Positions 1 through 5,215 of a stretch of 8,986 nt of DNA are shown one piece after another. Under the pieces are notes generated by a model. It saw nothing but the letters and a program-made list of their open reading frames with translations, did no database searches and was not told the origin of the DNA. The position numbers and the translations under genes are program-made. Origin of the DNA: CAZOVB01 sp964583095 (GTDB lineage Bacteria > Planctomycetota > Phycisphaerae > SM23-33). Location of the stretch: the NCBI GenBank assembly GCA_964583095.1, contig CAZOVB010000107.1:1-8986 (forward strand). The letters run 5' to 3'. Every line of letters starts with the position of its first letter. Position 1 is the stretch's first letter.

Positions 1-400
1 TCAAGAACTGAATAGTCAAGCTGGCAACATAAGCATACTTAATCGCCACACTCTCACTTTTAATGCCCACAACATGTGCCATTTCATGTGCTAATAACTC
101 ACCAACATCGCACAACTCAACTCGACTCTCGTCTACCCAATAATGAATAACACGTTCACCACTGTCCTTATTAATGGCACAATACCCCCAAAGCCCACGT
201 TCCTTAGTGTAGTCAATAGCCTCACGAACTGTCATGTCCTCTTCGTAAATATCACACTTACGCTTAAAAAAATCTTTCTTGTTTTTAATTGCACCATAAC
301 AAATATCATAATAAGATAAAATCAGGTGCTGGGCTGTAGGGTGTCGCTCTAAATAAACCTCTGTCTCTTCCAACTTCTTAACTGTACTTTTAAAAGACAT
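1..400 (-). CDS. HExxH zinc-metallopeptidase-like protein, N-terminal part (runs off left edge)
   Basis: An open frame of 133 codons starts at ATG 400-398 and leaves the window at base 1. A strong GGAAGGAG site lies 7 bases upstream of the start. Residues 105-109 read HEMAH, with a Glu at 116, which is the HExxH plus downstream Glu arrangement of gluzincin-like peptidases, where His105, His109 and Glu116 would bind zinc and Glu106 would be catalytic. Cysteines occur at 34, 49, 74 and 97. No N-terminal helix-turn-helix or signal peptide is visible, so this is not a standard repressor-peptidase fusion. Its position, divergent from a rightward gene series, resembles ImmA/IrrE-type peptidases beside lysogeny or conjugation regulators, but sequence similarity to that family is not evident by eye. 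The C-terminus is missing. The gene call is firm; the peptidase function rests on the motif. Confidence 0.8.
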   Translation of the reverse strand, partial: MSFKSTVKKLEETEVYLERHPTAQHLILSYYDICYGAIKNKKDFFKRKCDIYEEDMTVREAIDYTKERGLWGYCAINKDSGERVIHYWVDESRVELCDVGELLAHEMAHVVGIKSESVAIKYAYVASLTIQFL

Positions 401-440
401 ACAATAACTCCTTCCTTTTTGATTCAAAAACCCATCATCT

Positions 441-468
441 ATTATACGAGATCTCGGGGCTAAAACAA
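441..468 (-). promoter_or_regulatory. Promoter of the HExxH gene with an operator-like palindrome in its spacer
   Basis: Read on the minus strand, TTGTTT (468-463) and a perfect TATAAT (446-441) are 16 bases apart, placed to serve the gene starting at 400. The spacer holds a perfect 10-bp palindrome, CGAGATCTCG, at 447-456, directly beside the -10 box. A protein bound there would block RNA polymerase, so repression is a reasonable inference. Confidence 0.65.
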
Positions 469-544
469 AAAAAATCTTATGTCACTGCAAACCAATAATC
501 ACTCAAAAAACCACCATAAAAATGGTAGACATAAGGTATGTTAT

Positions 545-590
545 GCGACGCTTATAGCAAAAAGCGACACAAAATGTAGATAAATGCGAC
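545..590. repeat. Three GCGAC direct repeats in the divergent intergenic region
   Basis: GCGAC occurs at 545-549, 564-568 and 586-590, all in the same orientation with start-to-start spacings of 19 and 22 bases (about two helical turns). The last two copies are followed by A-rich sequence (acacaaaat and aaaat). They lie between the divergent genes starting at 400 and 677, ahead of a TATAAT at 640-645. They could be operator sites for a regulator; no binding protein can be named. Confidence 0.4.
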
Positions 591-676
591 AAAATACCTA
601 TAAATAGTACTAAAAAAGGAATTTATAACAGAAAATGAGTATAATAGACAATAAACTACTTTAAGGAGCTTTTATC

Positions 677-1177
677 GTGAAAATAGTCAAAATAATGCAC
701 AAACAAGCTGGCTGGCAAGAGAACATCAAAAGTAAAGTCATCAACTACCTAAAGCAATTTCCTGAGTTCAATAAAGCCCTTGGTCTGTTCAGGCAATATC
801 AAAGCGGACAGGTAACAATGCAGGATTTGATTCAACAAGGCTTGACAGAGTCAGATATTAATACAGCCCAAAATCTTATCAACAAATTTAGTATAACAAC
901 CCAAAATAACCAAATAGAAACATCAGCATCTTATCTGACATGGGGGGTCATCTTAATTGTATTAGCGGTTATAGGCGGTGCCGTATTAGGCAACATTACT
1001 AATAAATACATGGAAGCTCAACAATCATCTTCCGAAACATCAACCACACATAGCCCATCATCTACAGTGACCCAGCCCACAAGGAATAATCTCTCTTTGA
1101 GATATGAATTCCCTGATTTCGGAGTGCAACAACCATCGCCAGCCGAGAGAAGAGATGTGGCTCTAAGACACAGATAA
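677..1177 (+). CDS. Single-transmembrane protein of unknown function
   Basis: A 166-codon frame starts with GTG at 677, preferred over the in-frame ATG at 695 because AAGGAG at 663-668 lies 8 bases upstream. A TATAAT at 640-645 could be the -10 box, but no good -35 is seen. Residues 1-80 are mostly polar and predicted helical, with no Cys. Residues about 85-106 form one hydrophobic segment, and the rest (107-166) is rich in Ser, Thr, Pro and Gln and looks disordered. There is no cleavable signal peptide, so it would sit in the membrane by one internal helix. I do not recognise the family. As the first gene to the right of the HExxH gene it could belong to the same regulatory or exclusion module, but that is inference from position only. 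Confidence 0.75.
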   Translation: MKIVKIMHKQAGWQENIKSKVINYLKQFPEFNKALGLFRQYQSGQVTMQDLIQQGLTESDINTAQNLINKFSITTQNNQIETSASYLTWGVILIVLAVIGGAVLGNITNKYMEAQQSSSETSTTHSPSSTVTQPTRNNLSLRYEFPDFGVQQPSPAERRDVALRHR

Positions 1178-1199
1178 TTTCATGATTTAAAAATAAACC

Positions 1200-1227
1200 T
1201 TGACTTTTGCGTTAGTTATGATATAAA
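1200..1227 (+). promoter_or_regulatory. Strong extended -10 promoter for the tandem paralogue cassette
   Basis: TTGACT (1200-1205) and TATAAA (1222-1227) are 16 bases apart, and TG at 1219-1220 gives an extended -10 (TGaTATAAA). It starts 22 bases after the stop of the previous gene and about 30 bases before the next start, so 1259 onward appears to have its own transcription start. Confidence 0.75.
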
Positions 1228-1258
1228 TGGTATCAGAAACTAAACAAAGGAGGTTATC

Positions 1259-1495
1259 ATGGGAATGGGAAATCACGTAAATAAAGAGCGAGTGAAAGAA
1301 GTTGTCATTGCACGTATCCCTGGCGAAGGCGACTGCATTACTTGGGAAAAGGGTATTGATAAAGATTTTGAAAAAATCCTTAACATAGCAACAGAAAAAA
1401 TCAATTCAGTCCGATATCCAGAATCTAATGTCTACGGCGAAGAAAGTTTGACGGCAACTGTAGATAATGAAAAATTTACGGTCATTTATGAATAA
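1259..1495 (+). CDS. Small protein, tandem paralogue A (unknown function)
   Basis: A 78-aa frame starts at ATG 1259 behind a near-ideal AAAGGAGG at 1246-1253, spacing 5, and the promoter at 1200-1227. It is soluble, with no membrane segment and one Cys (residue 26). It aligns along its whole length with the next protein at roughly half identical residues by hand count. The blocks NHxNKE, WEKG, FEKxLN, EKINS, SNxYGE and the terminal VIYE are shared. The pattern of short hydrophobic stretches around a helix containing EKINS suggests a small mixed alpha/beta domain. I do not recognise the family. The strong promoter and ribosome binding site suggest high expression. Confidence 0.85.
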   Translation: MGMGNHVNKERVKEVVIARIPGEGDCITWEKGIDKDFEKILNIATEKINSVRYPESNVYGEESLTATVDNEKFTVIYE

Positions 1496-1772
1496 CATGA
1501 AAAATCACGATTTAAATATACGGCGAGTCAAAATGAAAAACCACATCAATAAAGAGCAAGTTAAAAAAGTCACCATAAGGGTAATGAGCGTAGAAAGACC
1601 TTCGTGTTATGTTTGGGAAAAAGGTGAGGCACCTTTTGAAAAAATGCTCAACGAAGCAATAGAAAAAATCAATTCAACCCAATATCATCAATCCAATCTC
1701 TATGGTGAAAAAGGATTAGCAGCCATTGTAGGAGATAGAGAATTTAGGGTCATTTATGAATAACATGAAAAA
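1480..1772 (+). repeat. 25-bp direct repeat at the 3' end of both paralogue genes
   Basis: Bases 1480-1504 and 1748-1772 are identical over 25 bases. Each copy covers the last codons (VIYE, stop) and an overlapping out-of-frame ATG that opens the next reading frame with MNNMK. The duplicated unit is therefore the gene plus its downstream junction, about 268 bp, as expected of an in-place tandem duplication. Confidence 0.85.
1533..1763 (+). CDS. Small protein, tandem paralogue B (unknown function)
   Basis: I take ATG 1533 (76 aa) because it aligns with the start of paralogue A (MKNHINKE against GNHVNKE). The frame is open further upstream, and ATG 1488 or 1497 would add 15 or 12 residues and overlap the end of gene A. 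The ribosome binding site at 1533 is weak (GGCGAG), while 1488 would rely on coupling at ATGAATAA. Relative to A, the middle differs most (residues about 14-24) and one residue is lost after WEKG; the C-terminal half is best conserved. It is probably cotranscribed with A. The duplication may have produced proteins with different partners or a heterodimer. That is speculation, and the function is unknown. Confidence 0.8.
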   Translation: MKNHINKEQVKKVTIRVMSVERPSCYVWEKGEAPFEKMLNEAIEKINSTQYHQSNLYGEKGLAAIVGDREFRVIYE

Positions 1773-1905
1773 ACAAGTTCAAAACTTCATAAATCAGCAA
1801 AAGGTAGACTTCATGCGTGCTTTGAGAGATTTTACCCCACGCCGCAGAAGGTTCTGGTTCTTGGTAGGACTTATCCTTGGATGGCTCTTTCCCATCTTCT
1901 TTTAA
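1756..1905 (+). CDS. 49-aa basic peptide with C-terminal membrane segment
   Basis: The frame opens at ATG 1756, overlapping the stop of paralogue B by 8 bases (ATGAATAA); a second ATG at 1765 is possible. Residues 1-25 are amphipathic, residues 29-32 are four consecutive Arg, and residues 33-49 (FWFLVGLILGWLFPIFF) are entirely hydrophobic up to the stop. This is the layout of a tail-anchored protein with the polybasic stretch on the cytoplasmic side, or of a small membrane-active peptide. No Shine-Dalgarno is seen, so translation probably depends on coupling to gene B. It could be a membrane partner of the paralogues, a holin-like or toxin peptide, or an exclusion factor; nothing in the sequence decides this. 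Confidence 0.6.
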   Translation: MNNMKKQVQNFINQQKVDFMRALRDFTPRRRRFWFLVGLILGWLFPIFF

Positions 1906-1952
1906 CCATGAAATATCACATTAAGAACGTAAAAAGCGAGGAATAAACAAAG

Positions 1953-2135
1953 ATGAAGAAAAAAATGGACTGTTCGTGCATCCTCGTTACCGTCGCCATA
2001 ACAGACCCCGAAACAGTTAAGGCGTATAAGGACGTTGACGACGCATTAGTATTTGAGGACTTGTGCAACGGAACGCTGATGAAAATGGCGCAGTTAGTAT
2101 CACTCGAGAATGTAGAAGGTGAGGCTTCGGAATGA
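1953..2135 (+). CDS. Hypothetical 60-aa protein
   Basis: The start at ATG 1953 has GCGAGGA about 10 bases upstream. The N-terminus is MKKKMDCSC, with two Cys at 7 and 9 and a third at 38, followed by a short hydrophobic strand (ILVTVAI) and an acidic, helical remainder ending EGEASE. It is too short for a signal peptide plus mature domain, although KKK plus a Cys could suggest one. The stop overlaps the next start (ATGA, 2132-2135), so both genes are probably translated together. It opens a run of seven very small genes with a slightly higher GC than the preceding cassette. Family unknown. Confidence 0.6.
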   Translation: MKKKMDCSCILVTVAITDPETVKAYKDVDDALVFEDLCNGTLMKMAQLVSLENVEGEASE

Positions 2136-2317
2136 GTGAACGAAGTAGGCAAGTAGAGATCACATCAACTGACTTGTTGAGTGAATTTAACAACTGCCCA
2201 AATTGCGGGAAACAGCTTGATTACTTTGGGATGTCAGGAGCGGACCTTTATTACCCTTTCTGTATGTGGGGAACTTCGAGATTTAATGCGAATGTGAAGG
2301 GTGATCGTCATGAGTGA
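2132..2317 (+). CDS. Small Cys-rich protein with a CPNCG zinc-knuckle motif
   Basis: This 61-aa frame starts at ATG 2132 in an ATGA overlap with the previous gene, with GTGAGG about 8 bases upstream. Residues 21-30 read NCPNCGKQLD, a typical first half of a zinc ribbon (Cys22, Cys25). The expected second CxxC is missing: only Cys44 in YPFC follows, so either a degenerate zinc site is formed or the second pair was lost. The C-terminal end is basic. Such small single-knuckle proteins are common among phage and plasmid genes of unknown role and may bind nucleic acid. The gene call is well supported by position; the function is not known. Confidence 0.65.
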   Translation: MSERSRQVEITSTDLLSEFNNCPNCGKQLDYFGMSGADLYYPFCMWGTSRFNANVKGDRHE

Positions 2318-2498
2318 ATCGCAGCGAAACAAATATATTTCTCCACCGCCTTGTTCAGTACTTAAACGTCTGCCAAAAATTTGGGACAGGCTGCTATGGA
2401 AAGGACAGCCCGTGGTAGTGCTGGAAGTACGGTGCAACGGCAACTTTGCAAGTAGTATTTTCATACAAGACAGTGATAAAAAAGTGTACGAATTATAA
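2310..2498 (+). CDS. Hypothetical 62-aa protein
   Basis: ATG 2310 overlaps the preceding stop by 8 bases (ATGAGTGA) and is preferred over an in-frame GTG at 2301. GAAGGGTG lies upstream inside the previous gene. The protein starts MSESQRNKYI, has PPPC at 12-15 and a central basic and aromatic stretch (LPKIWDRLLWKGQPVVVLEVRC), and ends in a strand-rich segment. This suggests a small beta-barrel-like fold, perhaps SH3-like, but no family is recognised. It is soluble, with two Cys. Translational coupling to the zinc-knuckle gene is likely. Confidence 0.6.
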   Translation: MSESQRNKYISPPPCSVLKRLPKIWDRLLWKGQPVVVLEVRCNGNFASSIFIQDSDKKVYEL

Positions 2499-2508
2499 TG
2501 GCAATAAT

Positions 2509-2664
2509 ATGGGTGAGCAGGCATTAGAGTTTCTGCACGCTCTTTTGACGAAAGATCCGCACGCTATAATTATACCCATGCAATATAAGGGGAGAAACGC
2601 CCCTTACGTGGAGGAGTCGTGGCAGGATGGAAATTCTGGCATTATTGCGTGTAGGGATGATTGA
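2509..2664 (+). CDS. Hypothetical 51-aa protein
   Basis: I choose ATG 2509, 10 bases after the previous stop. The frame is open back to a TTG at 2446, but that would overlap the preceding gene heavily. The ribosome binding site is poor (no AGG nearby), so reinitiation after the upstream gene is likely. The sequence begins MGEQALEFLHALLTKDPHA, an amphipathic helix, then a short strand (IIIPM) and a polar end with one Cys. No family recognised. Confidence is limited by size and by the weak start signal. Confidence 0.5.
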   Translation: MGEQALEFLHALLTKDPHAIIIPMQYKGRNAPYVEESWQDGNSGIIACRDD

Positions 2665-2705
2665 TATTGAGCGATTAAGTTGAGTTTTAAGAAGGGGACA
2701 GAAGA

Positions 2706-2942
2706 ATGAACGAACGGATTGACGATAGTTCTCCAGTGACTTGTTCGCGCCATAATTGGCGGTTGGTGCAAAACCAGTGTATTTATATGCAATACCACAT
2801 TTGGTGTTGTCGGTGTGGCATACGGTCAGAGCCAGATATTCTGCTTGGAAGGTGGGATAAGGCCGCACTCAGGCGGCGTCTGATACGCAACGCCCGTAAG
2901 TGCGATAACGCTGCAAATCAGGCTCGCAGCGATAGCAAGTAG
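2706..2942 (+). CDS. Small protein with CxxH...CxxC putative zinc site
   Basis: This 78-aa frame starts at ATG 2706, with AAGGGGACAGAAG just upstream. Cys13-x2-His16 and Cys34/Cys35-x-Cys37 (HIWCCRCG) could bind one zinc ion, with Cys25 between them. Trp18 and Trp33 flank the site. The C-terminal third (residues 50-78) is strongly basic and helical (AALRRRLIRNARKC), suited to nucleic-acid contact. The layout is that of small phage and plasmid zinc-finger proteins, but I cannot name a family. It stands alone, with about 40 bases on either side. Confidence 0.65.
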   Translation: MNERIDDSSPVTCSRHNWRLVQNQCIYMQYHIWCCRCGIRSEPDILLGRWDKAALRRRLIRNARKCDNAANQARSDSK

Positions 2943-2986
2943 CCTGCATTCTTTTGTTGGATTTAAAAAAGAAAGTAGAGGTAAAA

Positions 2987-3211
2987 ATGATAAACTTTCT
3001 ATCAAACAGAAATCCTTTTGATTGCGACATTCAATACCCGAAAAAGGGGGGAGGGTATCGCATTATAAAAAGTGGGAACTGGTGGATCAATCAACACACG
3101 CCAGTGGGCGAGCCAGCAGAGCTATGGGAACGAAAGCCATACGGTGGGAAAAAGCTGCTTGATATAGATAAATATACAAAAGCATCCTGCGAACCCAACA
3201 GCACTATATAA
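2987..3211 (+). CDS. Hypothetical 74-aa protein
   Basis: I choose ATG 2987 because GAGGT lies 5 bases upstream; an earlier in-frame start at 2954 lacks such a site. The protein is polar and aromatic, with PKKGGGYRIIKSGNWWINQHTP (short motif: GNWW) in the centre and a GKKLLDIDKYTK segment near the end. There is one Cys near each end. There is no membrane segment. It resembles small uncharacterised phage proteins in composition, but no family is recognised. Confidence 0.6.
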   Translation: MINFLSNRNPFDCDIQYPKKGGGYRIIKSGNWWINQHTPVGEPAELWERKPYGGKKLLDIDKYTKASCEPNSTI

Positions 3212-3236
3212 GTCAAAGCAAAAGGAAGGGTGGGAA

Positions 3237-3410
3237 ATGCTTACAGTAGGTCAAAGAGAACGTAACTACATTCTTGCGGGCGATTACAGACTCCTGGATG
3301 CGGTTATTGTGGCCGCAAACCGCGAGATGCTGCTACTTGAAAAAAGGTTTGATGAAATGCTTGAGCGCAAGAACGCAGAGATTGCAAGGCTATCTAAACC
3401 CAATAAATAG
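3237..3410 (+). CDS. Hypothetical 57-aa helical protein
   Basis: The frame starts at ATG 3237, after AAAGGAAGGGTGGGAA, and ends with TAG at 3408-3410. After a short polar start (MLTVGQRERNYI), residues about 18-52 form one long amphipathic helix (REMLLLEKRFDEMLERKNAE) with leucine and methionine spacing compatible with a coiled coil. It probably dimerises or binds another coil. It is the last gene of the rightward series and converges on the leftward gene ending at 3436. The 25 bases between them show no convincing terminator hairpin, only a run of A residues. Confidence 0.65.
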   Translation: MLTVGQRERNYILAGDYRLLDAVIVAANREMLLLEKRFDEMLERKNAEIARLSKPNK

Positions 3411-3435
3411 AATATAAAAAAAGCCAATTGATAAC

Positions 3436-4734
3436 CTAATGTCTAATTTCTCTTTCCAATTTGCGATTTGTCTTATGCCATGCAGCCCACTCCTTTAGCA
3501 CATCCCGTAAATTGCTGCTGACCCGCAAGATACCTAAATCTATCCCGGCACGCCTGACGTTTATATCTCGCATAGAACGCACAGTCACTAGTAAAGGACT
3601 TGTAATGTTCTTGTTAAGCTCTTGGTCAAGTCCTTGTAAAGGACTATCTTCATGTTCTTGTAAAGGACTTTTCAAGTCCTTTTCATCAGCGTTATCGCTA
3701 TTTAATGACCCGTTAATGTCCTTGATGTTGCCATTTTCATGCCCTTGTAAAGGACTTTTAAGATCTTTTTGAGTGCTTAAAGGTTCTTGACCAGTGCCTA
3801 AAGGCTCTTGACCAGGGGCGTTTTTCAAGTTGGTTGCATAACTTCCCACAAATGGCAGCTCATCCACATACAGTGGGACAGCCCTATCACCCTTCTCTCT
3901 AACGCATATATTCCAGTAAATCAGTCCCAGCTCAGGACACATTGCAGGCCGACTTATCCCCATCATCCGGCTAAAGCTGTTCACTGGCATCCACTGCGAA
4001 AATAATGCCCCATAAAAAGGACTTATCAACAGCACTTTTTTATGATGCTTGTTTAAGACCATTTCATGTTCTTTATAGAGGATTCCCCAGTTCTTTAATG
4101 CCCTTGAACGCTCTTGAACGTCTACCAGTGACTTGCTTTGATTTTTCCGCCCACGCTCTCCAAGGGCAAGCCACTGCAAACCGTCAATTTCCACTAAATA
4201 ACTACCGGCAAGCAATCCTGCTATATATTCTTTGCTAAATCCTTGTTCACTCGGATATTGCAGTAAGTGGAAGCTGTTAATGGTGTAAATATGATTTGCC
4301 GATGTACGACTCAAAGAACATATATTAGCTGCCTTTAAGTCTAAAAACAACTCTTTGTGGCTATTGGCATAAATCAACTGACTATGTGCAGTGACTTGAA
4401 GTAAACACCCTGAATTTCTCAATCCACTGATAAATCCTGAATTCCACACTCCTAAATATTGGTCAATATCAAGCCGTCCCAATGCAACTCGCTGACGTAT
4501 GGCGTGGATACCACCAGCGTATCTAATTTGAGATGTCGTAGGCGTTTTTTCGCCATCTCTTAAGAATATATTGCAAGATTGAGGGTGTCCCGTAACATGC
4601 CTATCTACGAGTAGGTATGTTACGGCAGCCACGTCAATTAATCTACTTTTGTCCATATAATAGTTACCAGTATATATTTTAGACCACTTGATCAAATGAT
4701 TATTTTTTTCCAAGAGACTTTTCACACTGCCCAA
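3436..4734 (-). CDS. Large unrecognised protein, candidate replication initiator
   Basis: A 432-codon minus frame starts at TTG 4734; no good Shine-Dalgarno is visible, and ATG 4656 (residue 27) is an alternative that would drop a conserved-looking basic and aromatic N-terminus. Residues 1-300 look like a folded, largely soluble domain, with basic helices around 205-245. Residues about 303-385 are a repetitive, charged linker: two GQEPL repeats (about 306-320) and several SPLQ units. The last 45 residues are again folded and basic, ending in KLEREIRH. I recognise no family. The argument for a replication initiator is positional: it is the only large gene, and just upstream lies non-coding DNA with phased repeats, palindromes and an AT-rich block. 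Its own DNA contains copies of the same repeat motif. A transcriptional regulator or phage replisome protein is equally possible by sequence. Confidence 0.75.
   Translation of the reverse strand: MGSVKSLLEKNNHLIKWSKIYTGNYYMDKSRLIDVAAVTYLLVDRHVTGHPQSCNIFLRDGEKTPTTSQIRYAGGIHAIRQRVALGRLDIDQYLGVWNSGFISGLRNSGCLLQVTAHSQLIYANSHKELFLDLKAANICSLSRTSANHIYTINSFHLLQYPSEQGFSKEYIAGLLAGSYLVEIDGLQWLALGERGRKNQSKSLVDVQERSRALKNWGILYKEHEMVLNKHHKKVLLISPFYGALFSQWMPVNSFSRMMGISRPAMCPELGLIYWNICVREKGDRAVPLYVDELPFVGSYATNLKNAPGQEPLGTGQEPLSTQKDLKSPLQGHENGNIKDINGSLNSDNADEKDLKSPLQEHEDSPLQGLDQELNKNITSPLLVTVRSMRDINVRRAGIDLGILRVSSNLRDVLKEWAAWHKTNRKLEREIRH
3593..3757. repeat. AAAGGACT repeats and palindromes inside the large gene
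   Basis: AAAGGACT occurs directly at 3593, 3638, 3662 and 3749, and inverted (AGTCCTTT type) near 3628 and 3674. Two pairs form perfect inverted repeats: 7 bp arms with 3-base loop at 3629-3645, and 9-bp arms with 3-base loop at 3662-3682. A reverse-complement copy of the upstream iteron TCAAGGACA lies at 3717-3725. On the coding strand these encode the SPLQ/DLKSPL repeats of the linker. Confidence 0.7.
3775..3816. repeat. Two 21-bp tandem repeats encoding GQEPL units
   Basis: Bases 3775-3795 and 3796-3816 match at 18 of 21 positions and encode two consecutive seven-residue units, GQEPLGT and GQEPLST, at the start of the linker of the large protein. They probably arose by slippage. Confidence 0.75.
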
Positions 4735-4750
4735 ATCCAGTGTAAATTAC

Positions 4751-4799
4751 ATTATACCTTACCTGTCAAGAAAAAACGAAATATTTTTACCTTGTCAAG
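4751..4799 (-). promoter_or_regulatory. Putative promoter and repeat operators of the large gene
   Basis: On the minus strand a TATAAT lies at 4756-4751, about 17 bases before the TTG start, so the leader would be very short. The best spaced -35 is poor; a TTGACA exists but only 7 bases upstream of the -10. Two similar elements, TTACCTGTCAAG (4759-4770, plus strand) and TTACCTTGTCAAG (4787-4799), sit over this region. They contain the TCAAG core of the upstream iteron array, so autoregulation by the iteron-binding protein is a plausible inference. Confidence 0.4.
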
Positions 4800-4813
4800 C
4801 TTTTTTTTCAAGT

Positions 4814-4828
4814 AGGCAAAATTTGCCT
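4814..4828. promoter_or_regulatory. Palindrome AGGCAAA-A-TTTGCCT
   Basis: Arms of 7 bases are perfectly complementary around a single central A. It lies 80 bases upstream of the large gene within the AT-rich block. The size and symmetry suit a dimeric repressor site; the binding protein is unknown. Confidence 0.45.
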
Positions 4829-4917
4829 TAAAAAAAATGCGGACCTGTCTTAGCTTACAGTCCTGGTATAAATTTATAATTCCAGAATAGTCAGTCAGAA
4901 CCCTTGAAAAAGGACTA

Positions 4918-5035
4918 GCCCGTCGAGCCCGCCTTAGCAAGTCAAGGACATTCAAGGACAAGTCAAGGGCATTCAAGACCTCACGGCCCGTCGAGCCCGC
5001 CTTAGCAAGTCAAGGACATTCAAGGACAAGTCAAG
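4918..5035. repeat. 50-bp direct repeat containing helically phased TCAAGGACA iterons
   Basis: Bases 4918-4967 and 4986-5035 are identical over 50 bases, separated by 18 bases. Inside and between them, TCAAGGACA or close variants begin at 4942, 4952, 4963, 4973, 5010, 5020 and 5031. Spacings of 10, 11, 10, then 10 and 11 put the sites within each cluster on the same face of the helix, as in initiator-binding iteron arrays. Each 50-mer starts with a GC-rich block (GCCCGTCGAGCCCGCCTTAG). AAAGGACT, the motif repeated in the neighbouring gene, also occurs just before, at 4909-4916. Confidence 0.8.
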
Positions 5036-5051
5036 TCTACTCCATCTCACA

Positions 5052-5086
5052 TCAGCGAGTCATGCACCCCACCCACGTCTCGCTGA
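5052..5086. repeat. Inverted repeat TCAGCGAG / CTCGCTGA
   Basis: Perfect 8-bp arms at 5052-5059 and 5079-5086 with a 19-base loop. It is next to the iteron array and has no T-run, so it is not an intrinsic terminator. It may be a structural element of the putative origin. Confidence 0.55.
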
Positions 5087-5117
5087 CCACGTCGCAGCGT
5101 CACAACCTATCCCAAGA

Positions 5118-5150
5118 CCCTTCAACGTCCCCTTTAAGCCCCCTGAAGGG
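5118..5150. repeat. Inverted repeat CCCTTCA / TGAAGGG
   Basis: Perfect 7-bp arms at 5118-5124 and 5144-5150, again with a 19-base loop, matching the geometry of the hairpin at 5052-5086. It has no T-run on either side. Confidence 0.5.
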
Positions 5151-5187
5151 CATTTAACCACATTGAAGAAATATTAAGAAATATAAT

Positions 5188-5215
5188 GTGAACTGATTAT
5201 GGTTATTATGTTCAC
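5188..5215. promoter_or_regulatory. Inverted repeat GTGAAC / GTTCAC, operator-like
   Basis: Perfect 6-bp arms at 5188-5193 and 5210-5215, 16 bases apart, so half-site centres are 22 bases (two helical turns) apart in AT-rich DNA. The geometry suits a dimeric regulator. No regulator can be assigned. Confidence 0.4.

Noticed and set aside
1908..1946. 12-codon frame after the membrane peptide
   Set aside because: Too short, with no ribosome binding site and nothing recognisable.
3411..3435. Bidirectional terminator between the converging gene series
   Set aside because: A and T runs are present but no stem of useful length can be drawn.
4180..4240. LAGLIDADG-like motif (YIAGLLAGSYLVEIDG) in the large protein
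   Set aside because: The acidic catalytic position of LAGLIDADG is replaced (LLAGSY), no second motif is found, and the surrounding sequence does not match homing endonucleases.
4752..4976. 74-codon minus frame upstream of the large gene
   Set aside because: It lies over the iterons and the A/T-run block, has no ribosome binding site, and its Leu/Arg/Lys-rich sequence is a by-product of the repeats.
4918..5035. CRISPR array
   Set aside because: Only two 50-bp units with an 18-base spacer, internal sub-repeats at 10-11 base spacing and no cas genes; this is an iteron-type pattern.
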